Below are positions 1-8,098 of a DNA stretch of 64,000 nucleotides, piece after piece. Position 1 is the first letter of the stretch. Every line of letters starts with the position of its first letter. The notes under the pieces were generated by a model. The model did not search any database. It was not told the DNA's origin and saw nothing but the letters and a program-made list of their open reading frames with translations. Source of the stretch: Duganella margarita (GTDB lineage Bacteria > Pseudomonadota > Gammaproteobacteria > Burkholderiales > Burkholderiaceae_D); the NCBI RefSeq assembly GCF_009857535.1, contig NZ_WWCS01000002.1, forward strand, positions 124,001-188,000, given 5' to 3'. The position numbers and the translations under genes were made by a program.

Positions 1-1
1 T

Positions 2-667
2 GGCTGGCCGCTGATCGGTGAAGACATCGGCGGCACGGCGGGCCAGCCGGTGCTGCGCTACCGCTTGCCGGTAAGCGGAGGGGCGAAAGCCGCGCCGCCG
101 ACCAGCGATGAATTCAACGGGCCGGCGCTCGGCCTGCAATGGCAGTGGAATGCGAACTGGCAGCCGTCGTGGTACGCGCTGGATGGCGGCAAGCTGCGCC
201 TGTTTGCGCAGCCGCGTGACGGCAATCTGTGGGACGTGCCGTCGCTGCTGCTGCAAAAGCTGCCGGCGGAAACCTTCACCGTCGAGACCAGGCTGGATGC
301 TGCCGGCCAGGCCGAAGGCGGCGTCGCGGGTCTTGTTATGTACGGCGCCGATTACGTCTGGCTGGGCACCCGCCGTCTCGACGGCGGCACCCAGCTGGCG
401 CTGGTGAGCTGCTACAAGGCCGATGTCAAATGCCACGAGCAGCAGGAAGCGGGCGTGGAGCTGCCGTCGCCGCAAGTGTGGTTGCGCATGCAGGTGATCG
501 CCGGCGGCGTCACGCAATTCTCCTACAGCGTGGACGGCAAAAAGTACACGCCGATCGGCGCGCAATTCACCGCCAAAATGGGCCGCTGGGTCGGCGCCCA
601 GATGGGCCTCTTCAGCGCCGGCAACGGCGGCCATGCCGACATCGACTACTTCCGCGTCACGCCCTGA
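2..667 (+). CDS. GH43-like glycoside hydrolase, C-terminal part (5' end outside window)
   Basis: The frame is already open at base 2 and reads GWPLIGEDIGGTAGQPVLRY before the first possible start (a GTG at base 50), so this is the 3' part of a longer gene. The linker, with W-P followed by I-G and a G-Q-P-V step, resembles the end of the beta-propeller in GH43 xylosidases/arabinofuranosidases. The remaining 200 residues look like the concanavalin-type beta-sandwich that follows it (S-D-E-F-N-G at the domain start, W-F/W-L-R strands, D-I-D-Y-F-R-V end). A role in trimming arabinan or xylan side chains is inferred from family and from the pectin genes downstream. The catalytic propeller is not in the window, so the substrate cannot be judged. 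Confidence 0.7.
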   Translation, partial: GWPLIGEDIGGTAGQPVLRYRLPVSGGAKAAPPTSDEFNGPALGLQWQWNANWQPSWYALDGGKLRLFAQPRDGNLWDVPSLLLQKLPAETFTVETRLDAAGQAEGGVAGLVMYGADYVWLGTRRLDGGTQLALVSCYKADVKCHEQQEAGVELPSPQVWLRMQVIAGGVTQFSYSVDGKKYTPIGAQFTAKMGRWVGAQMGLFSAGNGGHADIDYFRVTP

Positions 668-709
668 TTCGTTTGGCTTGGATCAAACGACCGCAGCGCA
701 CCATCGCAG

Positions 710-715
710 TATAAT
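710..715 (+). promoter_or_regulatory. Candidate -10 box (TATAAT) for the small two-gene unit
   Basis: A perfect TATAAT stands 26 bases before the ATG at 742, in an otherwise GC-rich spacer. No convincing -35 hexamer lies 16-18 bases upstream, so this is a half-supported promoter. Confidence 0.4.
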
Positions 716-741
716 TTTCCCTCACCATGCGGAGGTGCATC

Positions 742-966
742 ATGCGAACCATGACGTTGAGCTTGCCAGAAGAAATTGACGATTTCCTTAATACTTTTGC
801 TTGTGAACAGGGGATCAGCAAGGCAAGAGCCATGAAGGGGGCATTCTCGCTTCTGAAAATTGCCTACGACCAGAAGCAAAAAGGAGATGGTTCATCGCTG
901 GGTTTGGTCCAGCGCATGCCTGACAATTCCCTGCGTGCTGTTGGGGTGGTAACAGGCGTACGATGA
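742..966 (+). CDS. Small ribbon-helix-helix (CopG/Arc-type) protein
   Basis: The 74-residue product starts M-R-T-M-T-L-S-L-P-E-E, a beta strand followed by helices as in ribbon-helix-helix DNA-binding proteins (strand about residues 3-8, helices about 9-22 and 26-42). The start was set at 742 because GGAGG at 731-735 lies six bases upstream; an in-frame ATG at 727 overlaps that ribosome site and is unlikely. The stop overlaps the next start by four bases (ATGA), so the two genes are probably translationally coupled. The central part (781-840 is 28/60 GC by hand count) is poorer in GC than the neighbouring hydrolases. It could be an antitoxin or autoregulator. I do not recognise the exact family. 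Confidence 0.6.
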   Translation: MRTMTLSLPEEIDDFLNTFACEQGISKARAMKGAFSLLKIAYDQKQKGDGSSLGLVQRMPDNSLRAVGVVTGVR

Positions 967-1229
967 GTACGCCGAGCGAACAAGAAGTCGATCTTTTCGA
1001 CATCTTTCCACGATCGCCGGAACCGGCGATCAATGAGCGCGATCGGCTCATATTTGCCAAACAGCTTACTGCGGGATTGGCGCTCATCAGCTCAGCCATC
1101 ATGGCTGGGTACGCCTGTTACCCTGACAACCAGGCGCTGGCGGCATTGATCGAAATTATCAAGATCGGGATGCTGCCAATGGCGACGCTGGTGATTTCGT
1201 TTTACTTCACCAGCGGCACGAAAAAATAA
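963..1229 (+). CDS. Small two-helix membrane protein, unknown function
   Basis: This 88-residue protein has an acidic soluble N-terminus (about residues 1-28) followed by two hydrophobic segments, about 32-50 (LTAGLALISSAIMAGYA) and 60-83 (ending FYFTSG), and a short basic tail. That is a hairpin topology with both ends on the same side. It overlaps the upstream ribbon-helix-helix gene by four bases and must be co-expressed with it. I do not recognise the family. Small coupled membrane proteins behind DNA-binding partners can be toxins, holin-like proteins or sensors, but nothing here decides. It ends convergent to the pectinesterase gene, with 27 bases between. Confidence 0.6.
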   Translation: MSTPSEQEVDLFDIFPRSPEPAINERDRLIFAKQLTAGLALISSAIMAGYACYPDNQALAALIEIIKIGMLPMATLVISFYFTSGTKK

Positions 1230-1256
1230 ATGCTCATTCTGCGGTTGCGATGCGCA

Positions 1257-2744
1257 TCAGCGTGTCGGCGCCCAGTCGCCCAGTATCCACGCTGGGTTGC
1301 TGTAGTTTCGGATGGTCTCGGCGTCGCGCTCCATCGTTAGTTGGCGCGAGGCTGGATTGCGTTGGCTGACGTCCACCGGCGTGCCATCTGCATTGCGGCT
1401 GTTGAATTCCCAAAAGTGCACGTTGGCCGCGTCACCGTCGATCTGTCCCCAGCCGGCGGGACTGATGCCGCTTAGCGTAGTGTTGATCAGCACCGCTTCG
1501 GCATACGGATAGTTGTTGCCCTTGTTGGCCGGCAGGCGCGCCAGTTCAGTCGGTCCGGCAAGCGCGGTGAAGCGGCAGTCGACAAACACGTTGCCGTGAT
1601 TGGTGGCCGGATTGCGTATCCACATGAACGCATGCTGCGACTGGATGTCGCAGCGCTCGAAGAACGCCGGACCGCGGCCGAGGATCGTGTCGCCGTGGCC
1701 GACCACCTTCACGTCGGGCAGATACGTGCTGCCGTTGACCTGCAAGGCGTCGCCCGAGCCGATGACGGTGGTGTTGGCGACGATGTTTTCCGAGCCGGTG
1801 ATCAGCAAGCCTTCGGCCTGGCCTTGCAATGTGGTTTCCAGCGTCAGATCGCGCAGGTGAACGCCTTTGACGTTATCCGCCGCAAACGCCGCGCGCCGCG
1901 ACGGGAAAGTGCCCGGCTGCTCGTTGGTGCTGATGTTGGGTGGATGGGGATTGAACACTTCATTATTCGCGTAGTGAATGCGCACCTTGTCGCGTGCCTC
2001 GCCCTGCACGGTGATGTTGGACTTGTTGCGGAAGTAGACGATCTCCTCGTAGTCGCCATTGCGCACGAAGATGGTCACGCGTCTGGCTGGATGATCCGGC
2101 ACGTAATCGAGCGCGCCTTGTACGGTGCTGAAGTCGCCCTTGCCGTCGGCGCTGACCACCACGCGCTGCGCATCGGCCGCCGGGCCGCGTGGCTTGGTGC
2201 TGAACTCCCACGGCTTGATCGCTTGGCCGAAGACTGCGTTGTCAATCTGCACGCGATAGCGCTTGCCGTAGGCGAGCAGGTTGTTGTGCGGGTAGATGGT
2301 CGCCGTCTTGTCGTGCACGATCACTGGATGGAAGTGGAAGCCGTCCGTAAAGCCGCCGATGATGGTGAGCTGGTATTTGCTGCCGTCACTTGGCTCGGCG
2401 CCTGCGGACGGTGTGCCGGCTTTGGTGTTGGCATTGGTTGCGCGCGGGCCGGCTGCGTAGACGTAGGGCGTGGTCAGGTAGGGCGCTGCCGGCAGTTTGG
2501 TGCGTTCGGTGGGGCCGGCTGGGATGCTGAGGTCCAGCGTGTCCACCAGCTGTCCGCTGGCGGCGTCGTAGATGCGGATCAGCCCCGCGCTGCCCAGCAC
2601 CGGCGGCTGGTCGAAGCGCAGTGTCAGATGCGTGTCCGGATTGACCTGCCGCGCGCCGGCAGCGGGCAGCAGGATGGTTGCCGCGCTGCCCGGTGCAGCA
2701 GCGGCGATCAGGGCCAAGGTGCAGAGCAGGCGCGGAATCATCAT
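1257..2744 (-). CDS. Secreted pectinesterase (carbohydrate esterase family 8)
   Basis: The product should remove methyl esters from homogalacturonan. The 495-residue protein has a signal peptide (residues 1-22, ending GSAA), an N-terminal Ig-like stretch (about 27-110) and a right-handed parallel beta-helix typical of CE8 (about 190-470). Recognisable CE8 elements are N-G-D-Y-E-E near residue 230, Q-A-E-G-L (usual QAVAL), G-D-A-L (usual QDTL, with D332) and G-D-T-I-L-G (usual DFIFG, with D352). D332 and D352 are 20 apart, close to the catalytic pair of known pectinesterases. The LGRPW arginine motif is not clearly kept, so activity is likely but not certain. It is the last gene of the minus-strand pectin cluster, eight bases after the GH28 gene. 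Confidence 0.85.
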   Translation of the reverse strand: MMIPRLLCTLALIAAAAPGSAATILLPAAGARQVNPDTHLTLRFDQPPVLGSAGLIRIYDAASGQLVDTLDLSIPAGPTERTKLPAAPYLTTPYVYAAGPRATNANTKAGTPSAGAEPSDGSKYQLTIIGGFTDGFHFHPVIVHDKTATIYPHNNLLAYGKRYRVQIDNAVFGQAIKPWEFSTKPRGPAADAQRVVVSADGKGDFSTVQGALDYVPDHPARRVTIFVRNGDYEEIVYFRNKSNITVQGEARDKVRIHYANNEVFNPHPPNISTNEQPGTFPSRRAAFAADNVKGVHLRDLTLETTLQGQAEGLLITGSENIVANTTVIGSGDALQVNGSTYLPDVKVVGHGDTILGRGPAFFERCDIQSQHAFMWIRNPATNHGNVFVDCRFTALAGPTELARLPANKGNNYPYAEAVLINTTLSGISPAGWGQIDGDAANVHFWEFNSRNADGTPVDVSQRNPASRQLTMERDAETIRNYSNPAWILGDWAPTR

Positions 2745-2752
2745 CGCATCTC

Positions 2753-4591
2753 TCAGGCTGACAGTACGGTGTTATGCACCTTGTCGCCAATGGTCACATT
2801 CTTCAGCATCATGTTCTTGACGTTGTAGAGGAACCATGGCGACGCGGCGTTCACCGGCGTGCCGAAATCGCAATCGCTGATCGACACATTCGTCACCGGG
2901 AACACTGGCGGCATCGGCTGTGGACCGTTGTAGTCCGACGCCACCGGCCCCAGAATGACAATCGCCTGGAAGCAGGATGCGGTCTTGCCATCCTTGTTCA
3001 CGTTGCTGGCCTTGACGTTGGAAATCTGGATGTTATCCACAATCGGCGGACGAATGCGCACGTTGTCGCTGATCGGCGTATAGTCGCAATCGAAGGTAAC
3101 GATGGCGCCAGCCGCCGTCGCCACGGTCTTGGACTGGATCGGCGAACCTGGCAGCGATGCGTAGAACGACGGCGTAATCTGCACGCCATTCGGCACCGTG
3201 CAATCGCGCACGTAGAAGTTACGCAGGAAGCCGCCGCGATTCATATTGGTCTTCATGCGGATCGCCGTGTTGAGCGGATTGGTCTTCCAGTTGGCGTTCT
3301 CAAACACCAGCTTTTGCGCAAACACGTTCTGGATACCGCCCGCCATCTCGCTGCCCAAGGTAATGCCGCCATGGCCGCTGTGCATGATGCAGTTCTGGAC
3401 AACGATATTCTGCGAAGGTCCGTACTGTGTATCCTGATCCTTGCCGGCCTTGATCGCGATGCAGTCGTCGCCGGTGTCGAAGGTACAGTCTTCCACCAGC
3501 ACGTGGTCGCACGCTTCCGGATCGAAGCCGTCGCTGTTAGGGCCGTGGCTGTGCATGTAGACCTTGCGGATCACCAGGTTGCGGCAGTGGACCGGGTGGT
3601 GCTGCCAGAACGGCGTGTTCTGCACCTTGTACCCCTGCAGCAGCACGTTGGTGCAGCCGATAATCTGGATCATCGGCGAACGCAGATAGTGGCCCACGCC
3701 GAAGATGCGCTTCGATAGCGCCACGCCGGCTTCCGACAGCGCCGGGAGGTACTGCGCGTCGGCGCGCCACTTGTCGCCTTCACCTTGAATCAGCAGGCGC
3801 TCCGCCTCGGTCAGCGCCGGCGCCACGGTGGCCAGCGATTCCGCGTTGAGCGGATTGACGGTGTTCTCCGACATTTTGCCGGCCTTGAAGTTGGGCGTGG
3901 TGCCCTGGCCGATGGAGTTGATAGTCTTCTGCTTGCCCTTCCATGTCCACCACGAATCGCCGGCGTCGTTGAACGGCACGCCGCCCTGGCCATCCAGGAT
4001 GGAGGTCCAGTCGTCGCCGGTGAGGGCGATGTTGGTCTGGCCATAGGCGTACACCAGCGGCGAGTAGTTCAGGCAGTCGTTACTTTGCCAACGCGAGATG
4101 GTCAGCTTGCCGTTCTTGCCGCAGTCGATGTCGCCGTACTTGGCATAGTCCGCCGGATTCTGGCTGAAGTAGACATGCGCGCCTTTCGCCAGGTGCACAT
4201 TCACATTCGACAGCAGTACGATCGGGCCGGCGCAATACCAGTCGCCGGCCGGAATCAGCACGCGGCCGCCGCCCGCCGCGTTACAGGCCTTGATGGCGGC
4301 CTTGATGGCGGCGTAGCAGTCGGTAGCGCCGGCGGCCGGCGTGCCCAGGTCTTCCTGCTCTTCGTGCGAGATCCACGCTTTCACCTTGGTCAGCTTGCAC
4401 GGCTTGGCGCCGTAGGTGGTGATGTTGAAGTCCTGTTTGCGGAATACCAGCGGCCTGGATACGTGATCGATGATGCCTTGCGCCTGCAGCCACGGATCGG
4501 GCGCGGTGGCGGCGACGGCGGGAATGCTGAGCGTGACGCCAGCTGCCGGCAAGGCTTTCATCAAATTGCGGCGTTGGTTATTGATGGTCAT
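2753..4591 (-). CDS. GH28 polygalacturonase-type hydrolase
   Basis: The protein hydrolyses galacturonan or related pectin backbones, by family. All four GH28 signatures are visible: N352-S-D354, D375-D376, G406-H407-G408 and R445-M-K447, the last replacing the usual R-I-K. The start is placed at 4591 because AAGGA lies seven bases upstream and the protein then begins with a signal sequence carrying paired arginines (M-T-I-N-N-Q-R-R-N-L-M-K); the longer frame from 4627 would overlap the upstream gene and has no ribosome site. The 612-residue length is above the usual 400-450, with a long insertion between about residues 130 and 330. The upstream fusion gene ends ten bases before this start, so they form one transcription unit. 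Confidence 0.88.
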   Translation of the reverse strand: MTINNQRRNLMKALPAAGVTLSIPAVAATAPDPWLQAQGIIDHVSRPLVFRKQDFNITTYGAKPCKLTKVKAWISHEEQEDLGTPAAGATDCYAAIKAAIKACNAAGGGRVLIPAGDWYCAGPIVLLSNVNVHLAKGAHVYFSQNPADYAKYGDIDCGKNGKLTISRWQSNDCLNYSPLVYAYGQTNIALTGDDWTSILDGQGGVPFNDAGDSWWTWKGKQKTINSIGQGTTPNFKAGKMSENTVNPLNAESLATVAPALTEAERLLIQGEGDKWRADAQYLPALSEAGVALSKRIFGVGHYLRSPMIQIIGCTNVLLQGYKVQNTPFWQHHPVHCRNLVIRKVYMHSHGPNSDGFDPEACDHVLVEDCTFDTGDDCIAIKAGKDQDTQYGPSQNIVVQNCIMHSGHGGITLGSEMAGGIQNVFAQKLVFENANWKTNPLNTAIRMKTNMNRGGFLRNFYVRDCTVPNGVQITPSFYASLPGSPIQSKTVATAAGAIVTFDCDYTPISDNVRIRPPIVDNIQISNVKASNVNKDGKTASCFQAIVILGPVASDYNGPQPMPPVFPVTNVSISDCDFGTPVNAASPWFLYNVKNMMLKNVTIGDKVHNTVLSA

Positions 4592-4601
4592 GCTGTGTTC
4601 C

Positions 4602-7196
4602 TTATTCATCTGAATTATTGAACTCACCGAGGAAGACCTCTGGCGGCGAAGGCGGTTTGCTGTAGCCGAGATCCTTGACGGGATCGATGCCGGCCTTAAT
4701 CAGGTTGTTCCAGTGGTCGTCCGAGTTGTACTGCGCCGGGCGGAAGGAGATGGTGCCCTTTTTGTTCCAGTCGGCCCACGGATGCTGGCGGTTGATGTGC
4801 GCACCGATGCGCGAATTCAGCACCACCATTTTGCCGACGGCTTCCAGCGAGACGCGCGCCACCGTGCCGGTGGGTGCCTTGTAGACGTTGACGGGGCCAT
4901 AGGTGCAGCTGTAGCCGTCCAACGCCAGCGGCGCATACGGCGTGCAGCGCGAACTGGCGAACCACTGGCGCAGCAGATAGAAGTCGCCGGTCTTCTTGCC
5001 CTCGTGGGTGAAGCGGCAGTCGTCGAAGACGAAGCCGTACTTGGTCTTCAGGTAGGTATTCGGTGCGGCGGTGTAGGACACGCCGCGGTCGCCCAGCGTA
5101 CGGATCTCGGTCTGGTAGAAATAGGCGGTGCTGTCGCCGAAGATGAAATCGACGTCGCCTTCGATATACGATTTGTTGAAGAAGCTGCGCACGGTGCTGC
5201 CGATTTGCGGCGACTTCAGATACAGCGTGTCCTGGAAGCCGATCAGGCGGATGTTTTCAAACTGCGCCTTGTCGGCGCTGTCCACGCTGAGCGCCAGCGC
5301 CTGGTGGTGGACGTTGTTGATGTTGGGGAGTTCTTCGGCGCGAGCATTGCCGGTGTCCTTGTTGTAGCCGTTTTCAAACGTCAGGTTACGCGCCTGGAAG
5401 CCGTTATTCTGCGTCCACACGGTTTGCGTGCCGAAGGTGCCGATCTGCGCGCGATCCTTGATGGTGGCGTACATCGCCTGCACCGCCGGCGCTGCCCTGG
5501 CGAACTGCGGGCCGGCCACGGCGTCATACGCTGCGCCGGTCATCGAGGCTTCCAGCCTGGCAGTAATGCGCGTCGCCGCCGCGTCCTTGCCCTCGCCGTA
5601 CAGGGTGATCGGCGCGGCGGAGGCGGGGACGTAGACCAGTTCCGGATACACGCCGGGCTTCAGCAGGATGTAGAGGCGCTTGCTCGCGCTGTCCAGCACC
5701 GCGCGGCTGACGGCTTCCTGCACCGTGTTGAAGGTGCGGACGCCGTCGGCTTTTGCTGCCTTGTCGACGATGTAGTCGGGCGTGAAGACGGCGCCTTTGG
5801 CCAGCGGATCGTTGAGCGGGTCCCATGGATCGACGGTCTCCTTGCCGGCTACGCCCACGTACTTCAGCACTTCGCCGTACGAGAACTGCCTGGCTTGATC
5901 CTGCGTGAGCTGCGGACGCGTGCTGACCGCCGCGCTTTCCGGGAAGGGGACGAAGCGGCTGGCGCAGTTGCTGGTGTCGCTGCTGCTGATTGGATCGCCG
6001 GTCAGGCGGGCGAATTCGATCTTGCGATCGGCCTTGCCGGTGATGCTGACGTCATGCAGATGCGCCAGCACCGGGTGCTGTTCATCGTAGCCTTGCACCA
6101 CCACGCGGCCCGGTGACACGCTGTGCACGTCGTCGAAGTCGATGTTGGTGAACACCGGCACCTGCGTGCCCTGTGCGTCCCTGGCGTAGCGGGTGCTGAT
6201 GTCGATCGGTGTTTTCACGTCGCGCAGGCAGACATTGCGATAGCTGACGCGGTCCACCACGCCGCCGCGCGAGACGTCGCTCTTGATGCGCAGGCCGGAT
6301 GTGGTGCCGTCCATGCTCAGGTCGTCGACCAGCACGTTCCGCACGCCGCCATTGGTCTCGCTGCCGATCGACATGCCATGGCCGCTGTAGAAGCGGTTGT
6401 GCACGATGGAGATGTTTTCCGTCGGACCGTTGTTGCCGGCTTTGACGGCGACGTTGTCGTCGCCGGTGCGGATATGGCTGTAGGCGATGGTGACGTTGCG
6501 CGACGAGATTGGATCGATGCCGTCGGTATTGCGCGCGGTGGCCGGCGTATCGATGCGCATGCCCCAGGCGGTGAAGCCGTCGACCTTGTTCAGCGTTACG
6601 TGGAAGTTGGGCGAGTTGCGCAGCGTGATCTTGTGCAGCGTGATGTTCTGCGCGTTGGTGACTTCGATCAGGCGTGGCACGTTCTGGCGCGCGTCTTCCT
6701 TTTGCGCGCGGCGCGCCAGCTGCCACCATGATTCCGTGCCGCCGTCGACCACATGGCCGCCCTGGCCGTCGATCACGCCTTCGCCGTAGATGCCGCTGCC
6801 CTTGGCGTTGTCGATGGTGATGAAGGGTTTGCAGCCGCGTCCCTGTTTGTCGATGGTGCCGCAGGTGCCGGCGCCACGGTCATACAGTTTGGGATTGCTG
6901 CTGGCTTGCAGCGTGGCGCCGGTGTCCACCAGCAGGCTGACGCCACTGCGCAGCGCCAGCGGGCCGGCGACAAAGCGCTGCTTCTCGTTGCTGCCGGAGA
7001 GGCGCACGGCGCGGCCGGCAGGGCATTGGTCGATGGCGGACTGGATGCGGGCGGTATCATCGACGGCGCCGCCGGCGGTCAGCACGGTGCACGATGGCGG
7101 CGCGACCGGTTCGGTGACTTTGCGGCTGTCCTGTGCGTGCGCTGGTGCCCAGAATGCGACGAAGAGTGCGAGGGGAACGAGGCGGCGCGCTGTCAC
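4602..7196 (-). CDS. Bifunctional polygalacturonase-pectinesterase fusion (GH28-CE8)
   Basis: One 864-residue exported protein (signal peptide 1-21, ending A-H-A) joins two pectin enzymes. The N-terminal half (about 30-420) is GH28, with N223-T-D225, D246-D247, G272-H273-G274 and R303-I-K305. The C-terminal half (about 475-840) is CE8, with H-Q-A-L-A-L, Q655-D656-T-L, D683-F-I-F-G687 and L-L-R743-Q-W745 in the place of LGRPW. All catalytic residues expected of both families are present, so both halves are probably active. De-esterification by CE8 would expose galacturonate units for the GH28 half. It overlaps the CE12 gene by four bases (ATGA), which suggests translational coupling. Confidence 0.88.
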   Translation of the reverse strand: MTARRLVPLALFVAFWAPAHAQDSRKVTEPVAPPSCTVLTAGGAVDDTARIQSAIDQCPAGRAVRLSGSNEKQRFVAGPLALRSGVSLLVDTGATLQASSNPKLYDRGAGTCGTIDKQGRGCKPFITIDNAKGSGIYGEGVIDGQGGHVVDGGTESWWQLARRAQKEDARQNVPRLIEVTNAQNITLHKITLRNSPNFHVTLNKVDGFTAWGMRIDTPATARNTDGIDPISSRNVTIAYSHIRTGDDNVAVKAGNNGPTENISIVHNRFYSGHGMSIGSETNGGVRNVLVDDLSMDGTTSGLRIKSDVSRGGVVDRVSYRNVCLRDVKTPIDISTRYARDAQGTQVPVFTNIDFDDVHSVSPGRVVVQGYDEQHPVLAHLHDVSITGKADRKIEFARLTGDPISSSDTSNCASRFVPFPESAAVSTRPQLTQDQARQFSYGEVLKYVGVAGKETVDPWDPLNDPLAKGAVFTPDYIVDKAAKADGVRTFNTVQEAVSRAVLDSASKRLYILLKPGVYPELVYVPASAAPITLYGEGKDAAATRITARLEASMTGAAYDAVAGPQFARAAPAVQAMYATIKDRAQIGTFGTQTVWTQNNGFQARNLTFENGYNKDTGNARAEELPNINNVHHQALALSVDSADKAQFENIRLIGFQDTLYLKSPQIGSTVRSFFNKSYIEGDVDFIFGDSTAYFYQTEIRTLGDRGVSYTAAPNTYLKTKYGFVFDDCRFTHEGKKTGDFYLLRQWFASSRCTPYAPLALDGYSCTYGPVNVYKAPTGTVARVSLEAVGKMVVLNSRIGAHINRQHPWADWNKKGTISFRPAQYNSDDHWNNLIKAGIDPVKDLGYSKPPSPPEVFLGEFNNSDE

Positions 7197-8005
7197 TGCT
7201 CGCTCTCCGGCTTGAACTGCCCGGCCAGATCCGGCACTGCGCGTTTGAGTTCTTCCATCACCATGCGCGAGAAGTAGGCCGCGCCTTTGGCGCCGACGTG
7301 GGTGCGGTCGAATGCCGACTTGGCGGCGCCTGCCACTTCCACTTTGCCGGCGGTTGGCGCGGAGCCAAAGTCGGCCGGACGCGGCACCATGGCCAGCGTG
7401 TCGGCTTCGTCCTGGCCCATGGCCTGCACGGCGGCGTAGCTGTCCGCGTTCAGGTCCAGTAGCGGTACGTGCTGCGTGGCAGCGGTGGCGCGGATCACTT
7501 CCGCCCAGGGCGTCAGATTATTTTCCAGTACGCCGTCCTTGAAGGTGCGGCGGGTCAGCGGCGTGACCAGCACCGGCACGCCGCCCAGCGCTTTCACTTC
7601 CTGTCCGTAGCGTGCCATATTGACGGGGAATTCGGTCTTCAGGTCGGTCGAGCGGCCAGGCTTGCCTGGCTGGTCGTTGTGGCCGAACTGGATCAGTACA
7701 TAGGTGGCGCGGTAAGCGGCGGCGCCGCGCAGCAGGCCTTCGACTTCGTCCCAGCGGCCTTCGGCGCGGAAGCTGCCGGAGCTGCGGCCGCCCTTGGCCA
7801 GGTTGATACAGGTGTTGGCGCGATTGACGCGCGAGCAGAAGGCGTCGCCGTAGCCGCTGGTGTTGGCCATGGTGGAGTCGCCGACGAGAATGATGCGGAC
7901 TGGTTTGGCCGGTGTTTGTGCTGGTGCTGGTGCGGGAGCGTCGGCAGCGTAGGTGGCGCCGGCCAGCAGCAACAGGGCGGCGGCGGAAGATGTGAGGAAT
8001 TTCAT
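7193..8005 (-). CDS. Rhamnogalacturonan acetylesterase-like SGNH hydrolase (CE12)
   Basis: The 270-residue product has a signal peptide (about 1-20, ending Y-A-A) and the four SGNH blocks: G-D-S-T (nucleophile Ser), G-G-R-S, G-H-N-D and a C-terminal D-R-T-H-V-G carrying the catalytic Asp/His. This pattern matches CE12 enzymes that deacetylate rhamnogalacturonan I. The gene begins only 11 bases after the T-run of an intrinsic terminator and has a weak ribosome site (CGGA). It is the first gene of the CE12, GH28-CE8, GH28, CE8 unit. How this unit is transcribed past the terminator is discussed under findings. Confidence 0.85.
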   Translation of the reverse strand: MKFLTSSAAALLLLAGATYAADAPAPAPAQTPAKPVRIILVGDSTMANTSGYGDAFCSRVNRANTCINLAKGGRSSGSFRAEGRWDEVEGLLRGAAAYRATYVLIQFGHNDQPGKPGRSTDLKTEFPVNMARYGQEVKALGGVPVLVTPLTRRTFKDGVLENNLTPWAEVIRATAATQHVPLLDLNADSYAAVQAMGQDEADTLAMVPRPADFGSAPTAGKVEVAGAAKSAFDRTHVGAKGAAYFSRMVMEELKRAVPDLAGQFKPESEQ

Positions 8006-8016
8006 GGTGCGATCCG

Positions 8017-8056
8017 AAAAAAAAGGGGCGCCGGCCGTGATGCGGTCCGGCGCCCC
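8017..8056 (-). terminator. Strong intrinsic terminator after the TonB receptor gene
   Basis: Read on the minus strand, GGGGCGCCGG (8056-8047) pairs perfectly with CCGGCGCCCC (8034-8025) around a 12-base loop and is followed by eight T (8024-8017). It lies 43 bases after the receptor stop and 11 bases before the CE12 ATG. Confidence 0.9.
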
Positions 8057-8098
8057 ATACTCAGGCGGAGTGACTCAGTTTATGCAGCCACGCTTTCA

